Shown: positions 12,043-23,008, numbered from the stretch's first letter. The stretch is DNA of 64,000 nt from Aquarana catesbeiana (GCF_042186555.1 NC_133329.1:74354557-74418556), one strand, 5' to 3'. The notes: generated by a model from the letters alone, not told the origin. Translations and numbers: made by a program.

Positions 12043-14219
12043 TCACATATTGTCTGGCATATTGATAGCCCCCCTACCCGCAAAGAACTCCAGGTATCGT
12101 AACCGGACATCACGGGCATTCAGGGAGGGCAAGCCAGGACGGCCGCTTTCAAGTGCCGTCATTGTGGAAGTATTTGGGATTCCGGCCTCAGGCCCAACTG
12201 AGCCAGCATAGTTGGCTGAATGTTTTCTTAAAAAATTATGGAGAACACAGCACGCCAGTATAATATGGTTCAGTTTATACTCCGCCATATGGATGGGTGT
12301 CAGAAATAGTCGGAACCGGCTGGCCAGGATTCCAAATGTGTTCTCCACCACTCTTCGGGCTCTGGCCAGCCGGTAATTAAAAACCCTCTGTTCCGGGGTG
12401 AGGGTCCTCATCAGGAATGGCCGCATCAGGTGGTCCCCCAGCGCAAATGCTTCATCAGCAACGAACACAAATGGGAGACCTTCAACATTGTCCTCTGGAG
12501 GTGGCAAGTCCAAACTGCCATTCTGGAGACGCCTGTAGAACTCCGTCTGGGCGATGACTCCACCATCGGACATCCGGCCATTCTTCCCCACGTCCACATA
12601 CAAGAACTCGTAATTAGCCGACACCACCGCCAACATCACTATACTATTAAACCCCTTGTAGTTATAATAGTACGACCCCGAGTTGGGTGGTGGGACGATG
12701 TGGACGTGTTTCCCATCAATTGCCCCTCCGCAGTTAGGAAAGTCCCACCGCTGGGCAAAGTGGGAGGCCACAGTCTGTCATTCCTGTGGCGTGGAAGGAA
12801 ACTGTTGAGGAAAAAACAATAAACATTACTATTTTTTCACAGAAACCTGGCAAGCAGATTAGACACAAACATTATGGGTCAACCTCCAGATAGCATTTAT
12901 TAAGGGGAATTTAACAACAACAAAGTATAAGGTACACCTATCATATTCCCCCTCCCCCCTCTCATGGGCCATTTCGAACATTATAGGGGGGGGACTCTTG
13001 GACAGGTAACCCTCTTCACTTCATTGAGAGATGAATGCCTAAATACAGGGTATTACTTGGAACAGCCCCTCCTTAGTTACACTATTGGCAGCCCACTGGA
13101 CAGGTAAGAAGTGTCATAATACAAAGATATAAATACACACTGTACACATTTGAGCACATTTGGACATTCTGCTATTACCTATCAAGATCATAATAGGATA
13201 CAAGAACTTTAAACAGTACCATTGGAAAGTATACAGGCAGGCCCTTGCACTACATGCTTTGGGGAATTCATCCATAAATCTGACCAGTAAAGAGATGGGT
13301 ATAGTGTGTATGGGTTTGGCAAAGTCAGCAGATAGATGATTGAGGATAGAGAATTGGGATCAGCTGACTTAGCAGTTGGGGGAGGGAGGGTTACCAAAAA
13401 TTTGGGGACACCACAAAAAAAAGCCTCTGGCCCTCTGCCTGAATTTAAATCCAAAATAACATTTCCAAACATTTTAGGGGGTGTTTGGGGTAAAGCACTA
13501 CTATGGAGCTGATAAAATACATTGTTAAGTGACTACATGAGGTGAATATAGGGCAGGGGACACCATGCTGGGGAGGTTATTGAAGGGCAAATATGTATGA
13601 AGGACATAAAATAATAATTACATAAAAATCCAGCATGCATGAGGACAAAGGGGACATTCACAGCATATTACAATCATGGTAATTGGGGAATGAGGAAAGA
13701 AATACAATATATTAGCAAACATTCAATACAATAAAGTGTGATATTAAAGGATAAAAATCTTACCTTCATATACTCCTTCTGCAGGACCTGTATGATGGCA
13801 GAACAGGTCTCTGGGATAATGATCCCCAGAGGCTGGGGGGAGATGCCTGTCGAGAACTTGAGGTCCTGCAGGCTTCTCCCTGTGGCCAAATACCGCAAGG
13901 TAGCGACCAACCTCTGCTCCGGAGTGATGGCTTGCCTCATGCAGGTATCCTGCCTGCTGATATAGGGGGTCAGCGAAGCCAACAAACGGTGAAACACGGG
14001 GTCCGTCATCCTGAGAAAGTTCCTGAAATCATCAGGATTATTCTCACGGATCTCACGGAGCAAAGGCATATGACAGAACTGGTCACGCTGAAGCAACCAA
14101 TTCTTGGTCCATGAACTCCTCCCCACCCTGTTCATGGACTGGACTTGTGTCAAGGTCAGGACCCCAACACCAAGCCCCCGCACAGCACGAACTCTACGAG
14201 GAGTACGCATACGAAACAT
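12043..14219 (-). pseudogene. Harbinger DDE transposase, two exons, one in-frame stop
   Basis: Exon 1 spans 14219-13764 (152 codons, GCCATG start, donor ATGAAG|GTAAGA). Exon 2 spans 12801-12043 (acceptor CCTCAACAG). They join in phase 0, and the intron is about 960 bp with no other feature. Exon 1 has the helix-turn-helix region (ITPEQRLVATLRYLATG). Exon 2 carries the IS5/PIF-type catalytic triad: D in GAIDGKH (codon 181), D in YVDVGKNGRMSD (codon 222) and E in RVVENTFGIL (codon 305). C-terminal ACCVLHNFLR is also typical. Length would be about 404 codons, close to the usual family size. Codon 160 (12780-12778) is TGA, so the product would stop before the catalytic domain. Reinitiation or splicing around it cannot be excluded. 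Everything else is open. Confidence 0.85.
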
Positions 14220-14903
14220 GGCTATAAAACGGTCGGCTGCTCAGAACGATGTAACAGAACGCACTGAAGAACAGCAAGGCCTGTGAAGAGCGACCTGAAA
14301 ACCAGTAACGATCGAACAAGAATACAGTGACTAAAGTCACGCGGAACTTGCTTGCACGCACTGAAGAGCAGATACAAACCCACAAGCACAAACTGAACGG
14401 CAGAAAACGATCTGAAAGCCACGAGTCTGAAAAAGCGCGAATCGTCTCTCACCAAACTTTTACTAACACGAGATTAGCAAAAGGAGCCCAAAGGGTGCTG
14501 CGGTTGGTTCTGAACCGGCCTTTTCTAGTCTCGTCGTACGTGCTTGACGTCACCGCGTTCTTGGCGATCGGAAATTCCGACAACTTTGTGCGACCGTGTG
14601 TAGGCAAAACAAGTTTGAGCCAACATCCGTAGGAAAAAATCCGAGGATTTTGTTGTCCGATCAATGTCCGACCGTGTGTACGGGGCATTACTGTTTAGAT
14701 ACCCACCAATAGTACCATCCAGCAGTACCTTCCCGCAGGACAGCCATCTGCAGCCACCAGCCATAGCTGCCTTGGGGACAGCAGCAACTGCCAGCCATAG
14801 CCGCTGCAGGACAGGGGGTGGGGTTGGGGGTAGAGCCAGGGGGGCGGCAAAATGAGGTTTCACCTAGGGTGTCAAAAATTCTTGCACCAGCCCTGCACTC
14901 TAG

Positions 14904-16140
14904 AGCCTACTACCTCGCTTCCCAGCTACAACAGTTGGGGGCTGGGGAATGGTGGACTTAATGGACCCTATTCATAGACGTCTAATCCCACCAGGTGATG
15001 ATGCCTCTGCCCTCACGTGTTTGGAGGCGGGACTCATGCACTTAAATCATAGTGACCCTATTAAAGACTTTATGGTCATATGTTAAACGGATGCTAGGAA
15101 TACAGGGTTTTCTAACACACACTCCATTATGGCGAAATCTGAACTATAGAGAGCTATTGAAACTCAGGGGGTTTAGAGATTGGGAAAGGGCAGGACTACG
15201 CTTTATCTCACAGCTATACAATGGGCCAACCCTCATATCCTTTATGGAGGTACAAGCAGAGTTTGCCATCCCACGTAACCATTACTTCAAATACCTACAA
15301 CTGAGACACAACTTCATAGAGTACAACTTCATAAATGGGGGGACTGGCAATACCCCCCTATGCCTGAAATGCGAGAGAGATCATGGCGACCTCATTTATA
15401 TGCTTTGGAAGTGCCCCAAGCTTTTTCGGTACTGGAAGGAGGTCCTTGACGTGATCTCTCAGGTATTCATGTTTAATATCCCACAAAACCCGGAAAAGTT
15501 GATGTACCAACATAGAAATGTTTCACGTAAATTCTACTCAATATGGCAGGCCTGGTTGGATGTCCTGGATTTGACTCCACATCAGCATTAGGGACAGGCT
15601 CCTACAGGGGTAAAGGATGTAAAAAGTCCAGAATAGTGGCTGACTGGGTCATACACTACACAAAATTCCTTGTGGCATTGGCGACTTTGGTGGGTCGTGA
15701 TTGTTTTTGTTTTTTTTTCTTAATTTACCCTCAGGGCTCTGAGGATCTGGATAGGTTAAACTGATAGTTTTCTTTTTGGTTGCACTATGTCTTCAGGGAG
15801 ACTGCACAGGCTCAGAGAGGAGGGGGACTGGCCACCAGGGTTGTTTTTATGGATGCATGAGACTCAGTCATAGTGACCGCCAGGAGCATGCAAACAAGGG
15901 TGGCTCCACCTGGACTGCTTTGAGTGCTATTATTGTGGGGAATTTCTATTGCTCATAAAAACTGTCAGAAACACCGGCAGAACTACCATCAGCCCTGATG
16001 AAGGGGACTTGCAGCCCCTGAAACATGTTAGCTTTTCTATGTTGATTGGTACATTCTAGACCCTTCCATTGATTCTTATCTTTGTGGAAATAAGAACCTG
16101 ACAGAGGATCTAACCACTCACCTTTCTATTCAAAACGAAA
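14904..16140 (+). mobile_element. L1/Tx1-type LINE, C-terminal ORF2 and 3' region (right part)
   Basis: This continues the L1 broken at 3462. An open frame at 15052-15591 (179 codons) encodes the distal ORF2 C-terminus: PLWRNLNYRELLKLRGFRDW, GNTPLCLKCERDHGDLIYML and WKCPKLFRYWKEVL. The last two form the cysteine-rich knuckle of L1 ORF2, with Y where H is usual. The ORF ends naturally near 15591. The 3' part runs to about 16140 and includes CTGATGAAGGGG...CCCCTGAAAC at 15995-16024. No poly(A) tail is obvious. Because the upstream half has stops, no functional protein is expected. Confidence 0.75.
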
Positions 16141-16430
16141 TAAAACATTTTGGCTGGTGTTGGGATTTAAAGTAAAGTTTTTTTTTTTCCATTTTGCACA
16201 GAGTAGGGGAAATCTTTGCATGTGCTCATGATCATCACTCATCATCCTAAACAGGACCTACCTGTGATTTCTTGGCATTTTTTTATTAGCTTTATCATTG
16301 AATTTTCTTCATCATCATTCAAATTATGTAGACGGCTAAAAGAAATAAACAGTAACATCAATTATACAAAGTATTATATAGCTCCACACCAGACAAAGAA
16401 CTGAAAACAATACAAAGCTGAAATGCATAG
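16141..16430. other. Unassigned AT-rich sequence
   Basis: This is AT-rich sequence with a T run at 16177-16188. I see no gene, terminal repeat or tandem structure. Confidence 0.5.
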
Positions 16431-16590
16431 GGGGGTATTTACTAAATCTGGAGCATGTAAAATTAAATGCAACTCAGAATAGAAACCAATCAGCATTTAG
16501 TTTTTATTGCTAAAGCTTAATTGAACAAGCTGTAGTTAGAAGATGATTGGCTACCATGCACTCACCCCTCTCTATTCTCCATGAATAGAT
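16431..16590. mobile_element. MITE-like fragment with ACCAATCAGC palindrome
   Basis: The segment contains ACCAATCAGCATTTAG and, inverted, AGATGATTGGCTACC, separated by GCTTAATTGAACAAGC. It starts GGGGTATTTACTAAA and is a truncated copy of a dispersed foldback repeat. The right end is not recognisable. Confidence 0.55.
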
Positions 16591-16747
16591 TCCTGACATG
16601 TCACAATTTAAGACAACAGTAAAATTTTTCAGTGAAGCTCCATCTTTTATCATTAAAAAGATGTCACTAAGCTCCAGTTAGGTGCCAATGGGCTCCATTC
16701 ACTAAACGGTATCTAGCGCTTTCAGAAATGTGGTAAAATACTACTTA

Positions 16748-17184
16748 TGCCGTGTACACACGACCGGACTGTTCGGCATCAAAGGTCCGACGGAACGATT
16801 CCGTCGGACATTACGATCGTGTGTGGGCTTCATCGGACCTTCATCGGACCTTTTCTGTCAAAAATTCCGACGGACCTAGAAATAGAACATGTTTCAAATC
16901 TTTCCGACAGACTTGATTCTTATCGAAAAATCCGTTCGTTTGTATGCTAGTCCGAAGGACCAAAAACGACGCAAGGGCAGCTATTGGCTACTGGCTATGA
17001 ACTTCCTTTTCTAGTCCTGTCGTACGTCATCACGTTCAAAACGAACAGACTTTCGAACAGACTTTAATCCATTCGTGTGTGGGCAAGTCCGTTCGCTCGA
17101 AAGTCCGTCGTAACTCAGTCGAAAGTCCGTCGGAAAGACCGTCGGACCTTTGATGCCGAAAAGTCCGGTCGTATGTACACGGCA
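16748..17184. mobile_element. Harbinger MITE
   Basis: It has inverted ends TGCCGTGTACACACGACCGG and their mirror GTATGTACACGGCA, and is flanked by TTA on both sides (16745-16747, 17185-17187). It is 437 bp. Internal sequence is repeated TCCGACGGA-type motifs without coding capacity. Confidence 0.9.
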
Positions 17185-17824
17185 TTAGTGTTTAAAAAAA
17201 AAAGAAATTTCAATTCACTATGAAACGCTACTAAAATACCGCATGGGCTAATTTATGAAGTGATGTAGTATTTTAGTAGTGAAAGCCTGTGGTACGTTAA
17301 CAAGCAGTAAGTAGCTGGTTGTTAAGGAGTGGGTGGCTGCTGCATCCTTCATAACCATGACTCATCTGCTGTCAGCGGGGTTTCCCTGTTGACAGCAGAG
17401 TGTAAACAAAAGAATTGCTGGCATGTAAATAGTAAAAAAAAATTGGCGTGGGGTCCCTCACAAAATTTATACCTGTCCCTTATCCGAGCATGCAGCCTTA
17501 CAGGCTAGGAAAGGGGGGTGGGAATGAGCGAGCCCCCCCCCCCCCTAAACGATACCATGCCACATGCCCTCAACATGGGGGGTTTCTCCCCCCACAAAGC
17601 ACATTGTCCCCATTTTGATAAGGACAAAGGCCACTTCTCTATATTCCTGGTATGGTGGTTGTGGGGGTGACTTATCGGAATCTGGCACTGGCTCCTTACC
17701 AACCAGTTAAATCAAACACATTCCTTAACTACCGCGTGCCTGGACCACTACTTAATTACCGCATTTATTTATTTATATATTTCCCTTTGCGAATATACTT
17801 TAGTGCTGTTTTATGTGGTATTTA

Positions 17825-18075
17825 GCCACTTCAGCCCCCGAAGGATTTGCCCCCTTCCTGACCAGAGCACTTTTTGTGATACGGCACTGCGTCTCTTCAA
17901 CTGACAATTGCGCAGCCAAACAAAATTGACATCCTTTTTTTCCCACAAATATAGCTTTCTTTTGGTGGTATTTGATCACCTCTGCGGTTTTTATTATTTG
18001 CGCTATAAACAAAAAAAGAGCGTCAATTTTGGAAAAAAAGCAATATTTTTTACTTTTTGCTATAATAAATATCCC

Positions 18076-18129
<54 letters not shown>

Positions 18130-18797
18130 ATTTCTCTCAGTTTAGGCCGATATGTATTCTTCTACATATTTTTGGTAAAAAAATCGCAATAAGCGTATAT
18201 TGATTGGTTTGCGCAAAATTTATCGCATCTACAAAATAGGGGATAGATTTATGGCATTTTTATTAATAATTTTTTTTATTAATAATGGCAGCAATCTGCG
18301 ATTTTTATCGTGACTGCGACATTATGGCGGGCACATCGGATACTTTTGACACTATTTTGGGAGCATTGTCATTTATACAGTGATCAGTGCTATAAAAATG
18401 CACTGGTTACTGTGTAAATGGCACTGGCAGGGAAGGGGGTTAAACACTAGAGGGCGATCAAGGGATTAAGTGTGTCCTAGGGAGTGATTCTAACTGTGGG
18501 GGGGATGGGCTACAACTCACATGACAGCGATCACTGCTCCCGATTACAGGGAGCAGTGATCTGTCATGTCACTAGGTAGAACAGGGAAATGCCTTGTTTA
18601 CATAGGCATCTTCCCATTCTGCCTCTCCGTGACATGATCGCGGGCTACCGGCAGACATCGACTCCGCAGGACCCGCCAGTGGCGCACGTGCGCGCGCGCC
18701 CACAATGCCACGATTTAAAGGGGACGTACCTGTACGCCCATTTGCCCAGCCATGCCATTGTGCCGACATACATCGTCGTGCGCTGGTCGGCATGTGG
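17825..18797. mobile_element. TTAA-flanked (piggyBac-like) MITE
   Basis: The left end GCCACTTCAGCCCC follows TTTA (17821-17824). The right end CGCTGGTCGGCATGTGG is followed by TTAA (18798-18801). The inverted ends share a CCAC(A/T)T...CC pattern. The interior has the dispersed segment GCGCTATAAACAAAAAAAG and a TA microsatellite, and no gene. Confidence 0.65.
18077..18124. repeat. (TA)n microsatellite
   Basis: About 24 uninterrupted TA dinucleotides lie inside the MITE at 17825-18797. Confidence 0.97.
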
Positions 18798-18939
18798 TTA
18801 ACAAACGTTTTTGCTGAATGCAGTAAATACCACATAAAGCAATAGTGAATTGACATTTTTATTATCGCCTGCGGTATTCGGAAAAACACCTAAATACTGC
18901 ATGCAATCTGCTTTTACAAATGGAGCCCATTGCCTAGTA

Positions 18940-19222
18940 TGAGATGATGTCATCAGCCTGCTACAGGCAGGAGGAAGCATTTCCTTAGTCTATTCTCCTC
19001 CAGTGATCAGATTGCAATGATGTTTGAATCATGTTTATTAGAATAGGTTGCTGTTTATATGTCATGAAGTTTGAAGTTGTTCATTAGGGTATGCTCTCTA
19101 TATATTAGATTAAGATATTTTTAAAATTCTGTGACTATGGAGTGGGTAATGAAAGGGTTAATATGAATTTGGTTATGTAATGGTTATTGTTTGGTGGGTA
19201 AAGGGTTAATAATAAAATTGAT
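18940..19222. other. Unassigned spacer
   Basis: AT-rich sequence between two MITEs. No gene or repeat structure is recognised. Confidence 0.5.
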
Positions 19223-20184
19223 TTAAAGCTGAATTCCAGGTATAGATTTTATTGCATAGTTACATTGGTCCAGCTTGTATCAATGTAAATATGCATATAC
19301 CATCTCTGTGGGATCCTTGGAAAGCTGTAAATTACTGTAGTAATTGCTTCTACTACAGTGATCACCACTGTTGTCCGGGTCCTTTACCAAGCAGTTGCCC
19401 TGCTGTATAGTAACCAGATGGGGTCGTCCTTTTGGCAGAGGCACCATTCACAGAATGCATTGCATTTGTCTCAGTGAATGTAAGACATACTTTGATTGGT
19501 CAAGATGGAGTAATGATGTCATGATCTCCACCTCACCCGATCACAGAACTATGCAGCAGGGCAGCCGCTTTTAACTGGACCTGGAAGACAGCAACAATCA
19601 CTGTAGTAGCAGCAACTACTACAGTGATTTCTAGCTTCCACAGGGATCCCACAGTTAAAGAGGAAGTAAACCCTGATGGGTTTTACTTCCTCTTTCGTTT
19701 CCTGCAAACCCTGCAAATTAAAAGCATAATGGGCTAGTATGCATCGCATACTAGCCTATTATGTGGCACTTAACTGCAAAGGAAACTTGCGCTGTCCCCA
19801 CTGCAGGAAGGTCCATCTTCACTTCCAGGGCTGCTGACCCGACTCTGTTACTGTTCGGAGTGGCATGACGTCACTCCTGCGCATGTGTGCGGGTGCCGAC
19901 GGACACAGCACGGGCACTATAGAAACGGCACAACCGCGCTCTCTTCCTTCGGTGCACATGTGCCGATGACGCTGGTGCAAGTGTATATGGTAAATATCTT
20001 CTAAACCATGCTGGTTTACAAGATATTTCCAGTACCTACAGGTAAGCCTTATTATAGGCTCACCTGTAGGTAAAGGTGGTCTGTAAGAGTTTACAACCAC
20101 TTTAAGACATATGCAAATTAACATTGCTCCAATCTGGACCAATGTAACTATGTGATAAAATCAATATCTGGAGTTCAACTTTAA
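19223..20184. mobile_element. TTAA-flanked foldback MITE (outer)
   Basis: TTAA at 19223-19226 is followed by AGCTGAATTCCAGGTATAGA. The mirror TATCTGGAGTTCAACT ends at TTAA 20181-20184. Arms of about 100 bp also share TACATTGGTCCA / GGACCAATGTAAC. It contains a second TTAA MITE (19659-20101). Target choice and ends fit piggyBac-type MITEs. No transposase is present. Confidence 0.8.
19659..20101. mobile_element. TTAA-flanked MITE (nested)
   Basis: The left end AGAGGAAGTAAACCC follows TTAA at 19655-19658. The right end GAGTTTACAACCACT precedes TTAA at 20102-20105. The same GTGGTTGTAAAC end recurs at 59911-60433 and around 60558, so it is a dispersed family. Confidence 0.8.
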
Positions 20185-20324
20185 CCTCCCTGGCGGTTTG
20201 ATTATGTCTGACTTTTGAATGTCAAAGCGGCACATTGTTTTGCATGGAAATTTGTTGTTTTATACTGTAGGCCTTTAATTCTTAGGAATAACTCACCTAA
20301 ATCTGTCCAAACAATAGTCTAGTA

Positions 20325-20507
20325 CAGTGGTCATCAACCCTGTCCTCAGTACCCACTAACAGGCCAGGTTTGCAAGATAACTGAAATACATCACAGGTGA
20401 TATCATTTGCTGCTCAGTGATTGCAGTATTCTAGTCTGCATCTCTTCAAGGTAATACATAAAACCTGGTCTGTTAGTGGGCCCTGAGGACAGGGTTGATG
20501 ACCACTG
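20325..20507. mobile_element. hAT MITE, 183 bp
   Basis: It has near-perfect inverted repeats beginning CAGTGGTCATCAACCCTGTC and mirrored by AGGGTTGATGACCACTG. They are flanked by the 8-bp duplication GTCTAGTA (20317-20324 and 20508-20515). Confidence 0.95.
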
Positions 20508-20789
20508 GTCTAGTAGACATCACGGGTATGATGAAGTTTGAAACACGAAATAATAGATTAGAATATAATAAATAATTATAAAAAATAATAATATAATAAT
20601 AATACATTTTATTCAATAATGTAATTAGATCAAAAACACTGAAATGTGTCCAAACAAGGATGCAATATTATTAGTCACTGTAATAATAAACACTGCATAT
20701 TGGTTTAGTAAACATCCTGGGTATGAAAAACTTTGAAACATGGGACTGCACAAAGTCCGACGTCACAATCATAACAATAGAAAGTGTTC

Positions 20790-21125
20790 CTCTATGTCAA
20801 AAGCGGTTTTAGACCAGCTAGAGAACAGCGCTAGTGAATTAAAATTACTTGCAGAATTGAGCGATAACGATTTGTGGGGAAATTCGTCGACAGCGACGAT
20901 TCTGCGACTGAGCTCAGTGCTGCGTGATCTGTACCACAGTCAATAGAGCACAAAGTTTGCAGATCACTGAGCTCAGTCTCAGAATCATTGCTGTCGTCAC
21001 TTTCAGTATCTGATGACAAATTTCCCCACGAATCACTATCGCTCAATTTTGCAAGTGATTCTAATTCACTATCGCTGTTTTCTAGCTGGCCTAAAACCGC
21101 TTTGGACGTAGAGGGATGCTTTTTG
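20790..21125. pseudogene. Palindromic remnant of an acidic (piggyBac N-terminal-like) coding segment
   Basis: The plus strand at 20791-20900 and the minus strand at 21110-20960 encode related peptides: SKAVLDQLENSASELKLLAE versus SKAVLGQLENSDSELESLAK, followed by LSDxDxWGN. The minus copy continues into an acidic DTESDDSNDSETELSD stretch. Acidic Ser/Asp-rich N-termini are usual in piggyBac transposases, and the host element is TTAA-flanked, so I infer a transposase N-terminal relic duplicated head to head. No catalytic part is present, and both copies are short. Confidence 0.5.
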
Positions 21126-21257
21126 AATTTCATGGACATTCTCAAGTTTCCAGGCAGAAAGAATGGCAGAAAGAATGGTAAAAGTGCAGGCAAGGCATTG
21201 GACAAAGCACTGGGGACAAAACTGAGGTGAAAACTGAGGTGAAATGAGTAATATAAT

Positions 21258-22701
21258 CTAGAAGAAAAAAGCACTCACATTGCCTCATCTGTAGATAGTT
21301 ATGGAAATACAAAAAAAAGGGGTCCCAAAAGGTGACCCAGGGTCGGACTTTAAAGGCACAGTAAACAATAGGGATATGGAAAAAAAGTAATATTTATTGA
21401 GACATAGATATATACATGGTATGAAAGGTGACATAGACAAGGTTTAAAAACCATATACATAAAAATACATGATATATGATGTGAGCCCTAGTGCGTCAAC
21501 GCGTTTCGCTGTTAAGCTTCTTCAGGACACATTTGGGATTCGTTGGTTGCAAGAAAAGAGGAAAACAGGTCTCACTATCTAAAATAAAAACAGATGTGTT
21601 CATAATTATAGTGACAATAACACACATTTCTTAAAAGAAAAAACACTGTTCTGTCCAGATGAGAAATCATGACATATGCATGCATCAAAGACAAAAATAC
21701 CATGCAGGAGAGTCAGCCTTGTTCAACAAGTGGTTAAAGAAGGAATAATTTCCAATAAAGAAAGGGTTGGCTCACAACAGGAGAAATTCGCAACACGAGG
21801 GTTCATAGGAGTCGGCTAAAATTAATATGAAACCATAACTTAGATTATATATGGCTAATATGTGTTTTTCAAAAAGAAAAGATAAAAAAAGCAAACAGCA
21901 AAAAAAGAAGAGAAAAAAAAAGGAAAAAACAACATATAGAGGTATATATCAACATAAAATATACCTACTGGCTCATAAAAGCCAATATCCTAATGTAGTA
22001 ACCTCAGACAGGGGGTAAGATATTGGATGGAGAGGAGGAAGCGGCCGCATGATGATTGTCAAAGTATGAGTGGAAATAATCCTTGCTTTCATGAGACAGT
22101 AGGTATATTTTCTGTTGATATATACCTCTATATGTTGTTTTTTCATTTTTATCTCTTCTTTTTTTGCTGTTTTCTTTTATGGTTTCATATTAATTTTAGC
22201 CTATGAACCCTTGTGTTGCGAATTGCTCCTGTTGTGAGCCAACCCTTTCTTTATTGGAAATTATTCCTTCTTTAACCATTTGTTGAACAAGGCTGACTGT
22301 CCTGCAAGGTATTTATGTCTTTGCATGCACGTCATGATTTCTCATCTGGACAGAACAGTGTTTTTTCTTTTAAGAAATGTGTGTTATTGTCACTATAATT
22401 ACGAACACATCTGTTTTTATTTTAGATAGCGAGACCTGTTTTCCTTTTTTCTTGCAACCAACGAATCTCGAATGTGTCCTGAAGAAGCTTAACAGCGAAA
22501 CGCATTGATGCACTAGGGCTCACATCATATATCATGTATTTTTATGTATATTGTTTTTAAACCTTGTCTATGTCCCCTTTCATACCATGTATATTTCTAT
22601 GTCTCAATAAATATTACTATTATTCAATATCCCTATTGTTTGCTGTGCCTTTAAAGTCCGAACCTGGGTCACCTTTTGGGACCCCCTTTATTTGTATTTA
22701 C
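21258..22701. mobile_element. Inverted-repeat retroelement insertion (PLE-like)
   Basis: It is flanked by the 11-bp direct repeat AGTAATATAAT (21247-21257 and 22702-22712). Left (21290-21960) and right (21990-22690) halves are inverted copies: GGTGACCCAGGGTCGGACTT on the left mirrors AAGTCCGAACCTGGGTCACC on the right. Each half includes CTGAAGAAGCTTAACAGCGAAAC (plus at 22479-22501, minus near 21532-21505). There is no open frame of note. The structure is like 5833-14697 and 36886-46367. Confidence 0.75.
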
Positions 22702-23008
22702 AGTAATATAATTTTAACAGATAAGAATGTATTGTGTGTATGTTATGTTTTCTGTACTTTTTTTGAATTTCCCATTGGCTCCGCCCCCATGCGTCACGAC
22801 GCTCACAGGGAACATAGCCCGGAACACTGATACATCGGGCGGAGGATCCGGCCTGGAGGATAAAGCGGGAGGACATCGCAGGATCGTAGGGACAAGGTAA
22901 GTAACTGTACCAGGATACTGCGGTGTAATCCCGTGGCTCATGGTTACCGCTTTTGGTACTGAAAATTAACCCCTGAGCCACACTCAGGATTACCGCCAGG
23001 GAGGTTAA

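Larger units (their letters stand above)
7479..14687. mobile_element. PIF/Harbinger transposon, 7.2 kb, three genes
   Basis: The ends are inverted repeats starting TGCCCCGTACACACGGTCGG on both sides. They are flanked by the 3-bp duplication TTA (7476-7478 and 14688-14690), the hallmark of PIF/Harbinger. Between them lie a MADF-domain gene (minus), a SANT/Myb-like gene (plus) and a DDE transposase (minus). The same terminal sequence bounds short MITEs elsewhere in the window, such as 16748-17184 and 36610-46522, which look like deletion derivatives of this or a sister family. The insertion lies inside the arm of the inverted element at 5833-14697. Bases 7700-8500 contain T-rich sequence with no gene. 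Confidence 0.9.
5833..14697. mobile_element. Inverted-repeat retroelement insertion (PLE-like), split by Harbinger
   Basis: The insertion is flanked by a 17-bp direct repeat GATACCCACCAATAGTA (5816-5832 and 14698-14714). Arms at about 5935-6235 and 7190-7478, with the terminal bases of the right arm stranded at 14691-14697, are inverted copies of each other; both contain the block around TCACGTTTATATCCGGCCAG. A second inversion pairs about 6235-6270 with 6387-6425. The spacer has no coding sequence. A long duplication with inverted partial copies fits Penelope-like or other target-primed retroelements. The assignment is by architecture, because no RT is present here. Confidence 0.6.
3463..14895. 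mobile_element. hAT-type DNA transposon, non-autonomous, hosting nested insertions
   Basis: The element sits between two copies of CACTCTAG (3455-3462 and 14896-14903), an 8-bp duplication typical of hAT. The left end reads CAAGGCCGTTGCTACC and contains CACTAGGTGAA. The inverted right end reads CAGGGCTGGTGCAAG with CCCTAGGTGAA, giving imperfect terminal inverted repeats. The element's own DNA is 3463-5832 and 14698-14895. Bases 3496-4212 are single-copy-like, with an open frame on both strands at 3543-3879 that I do not believe is coding. No hAT transposase is visible. The insertion splits the L1 ORF2 whose halves lie at 2860-3462 and 14904 onward. Confidence 0.8.
16686..18935. mobile_element. 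Composite foldback element with CAATGGGCTCCATT ends
   Basis: The left end CAATGGGCTCCATTCACTAAA (16687) is mirrored by the right end ATGGAGCCCATTG (18923-18935). The ends share further inverted similarity, including sequence around AAATACTGCATG/TAAAATACC. Two other MITEs are nested inside (16748-17184 and 17825-18797). The remaining internal DNA at 17190-17820 has a C run at 17537-17548 and no gene. The target duplication is unclear. Confidence 0.6.
20185..23004. mobile_element. TTAA-flanked piggyBac-like element, 2.8 kb, with nested insertions
   Basis: The ends CCTCCCTGGCGGT (20185) and ACCGCCAGGGAGG (22992-23004) are perfect 13-bp inverted repeats. They are flanked by TTAA at 20181-20184 and 23005-23008. 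The left TTAA is shared with the right end of the neighbouring MITE. The interior holds a hAT MITE (20325-20507), an acidic-protein palindrome (20790-21125) and an inverted retroelement insertion (21258-22701). No catalytic transposase domain remains. Confidence 0.85.
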
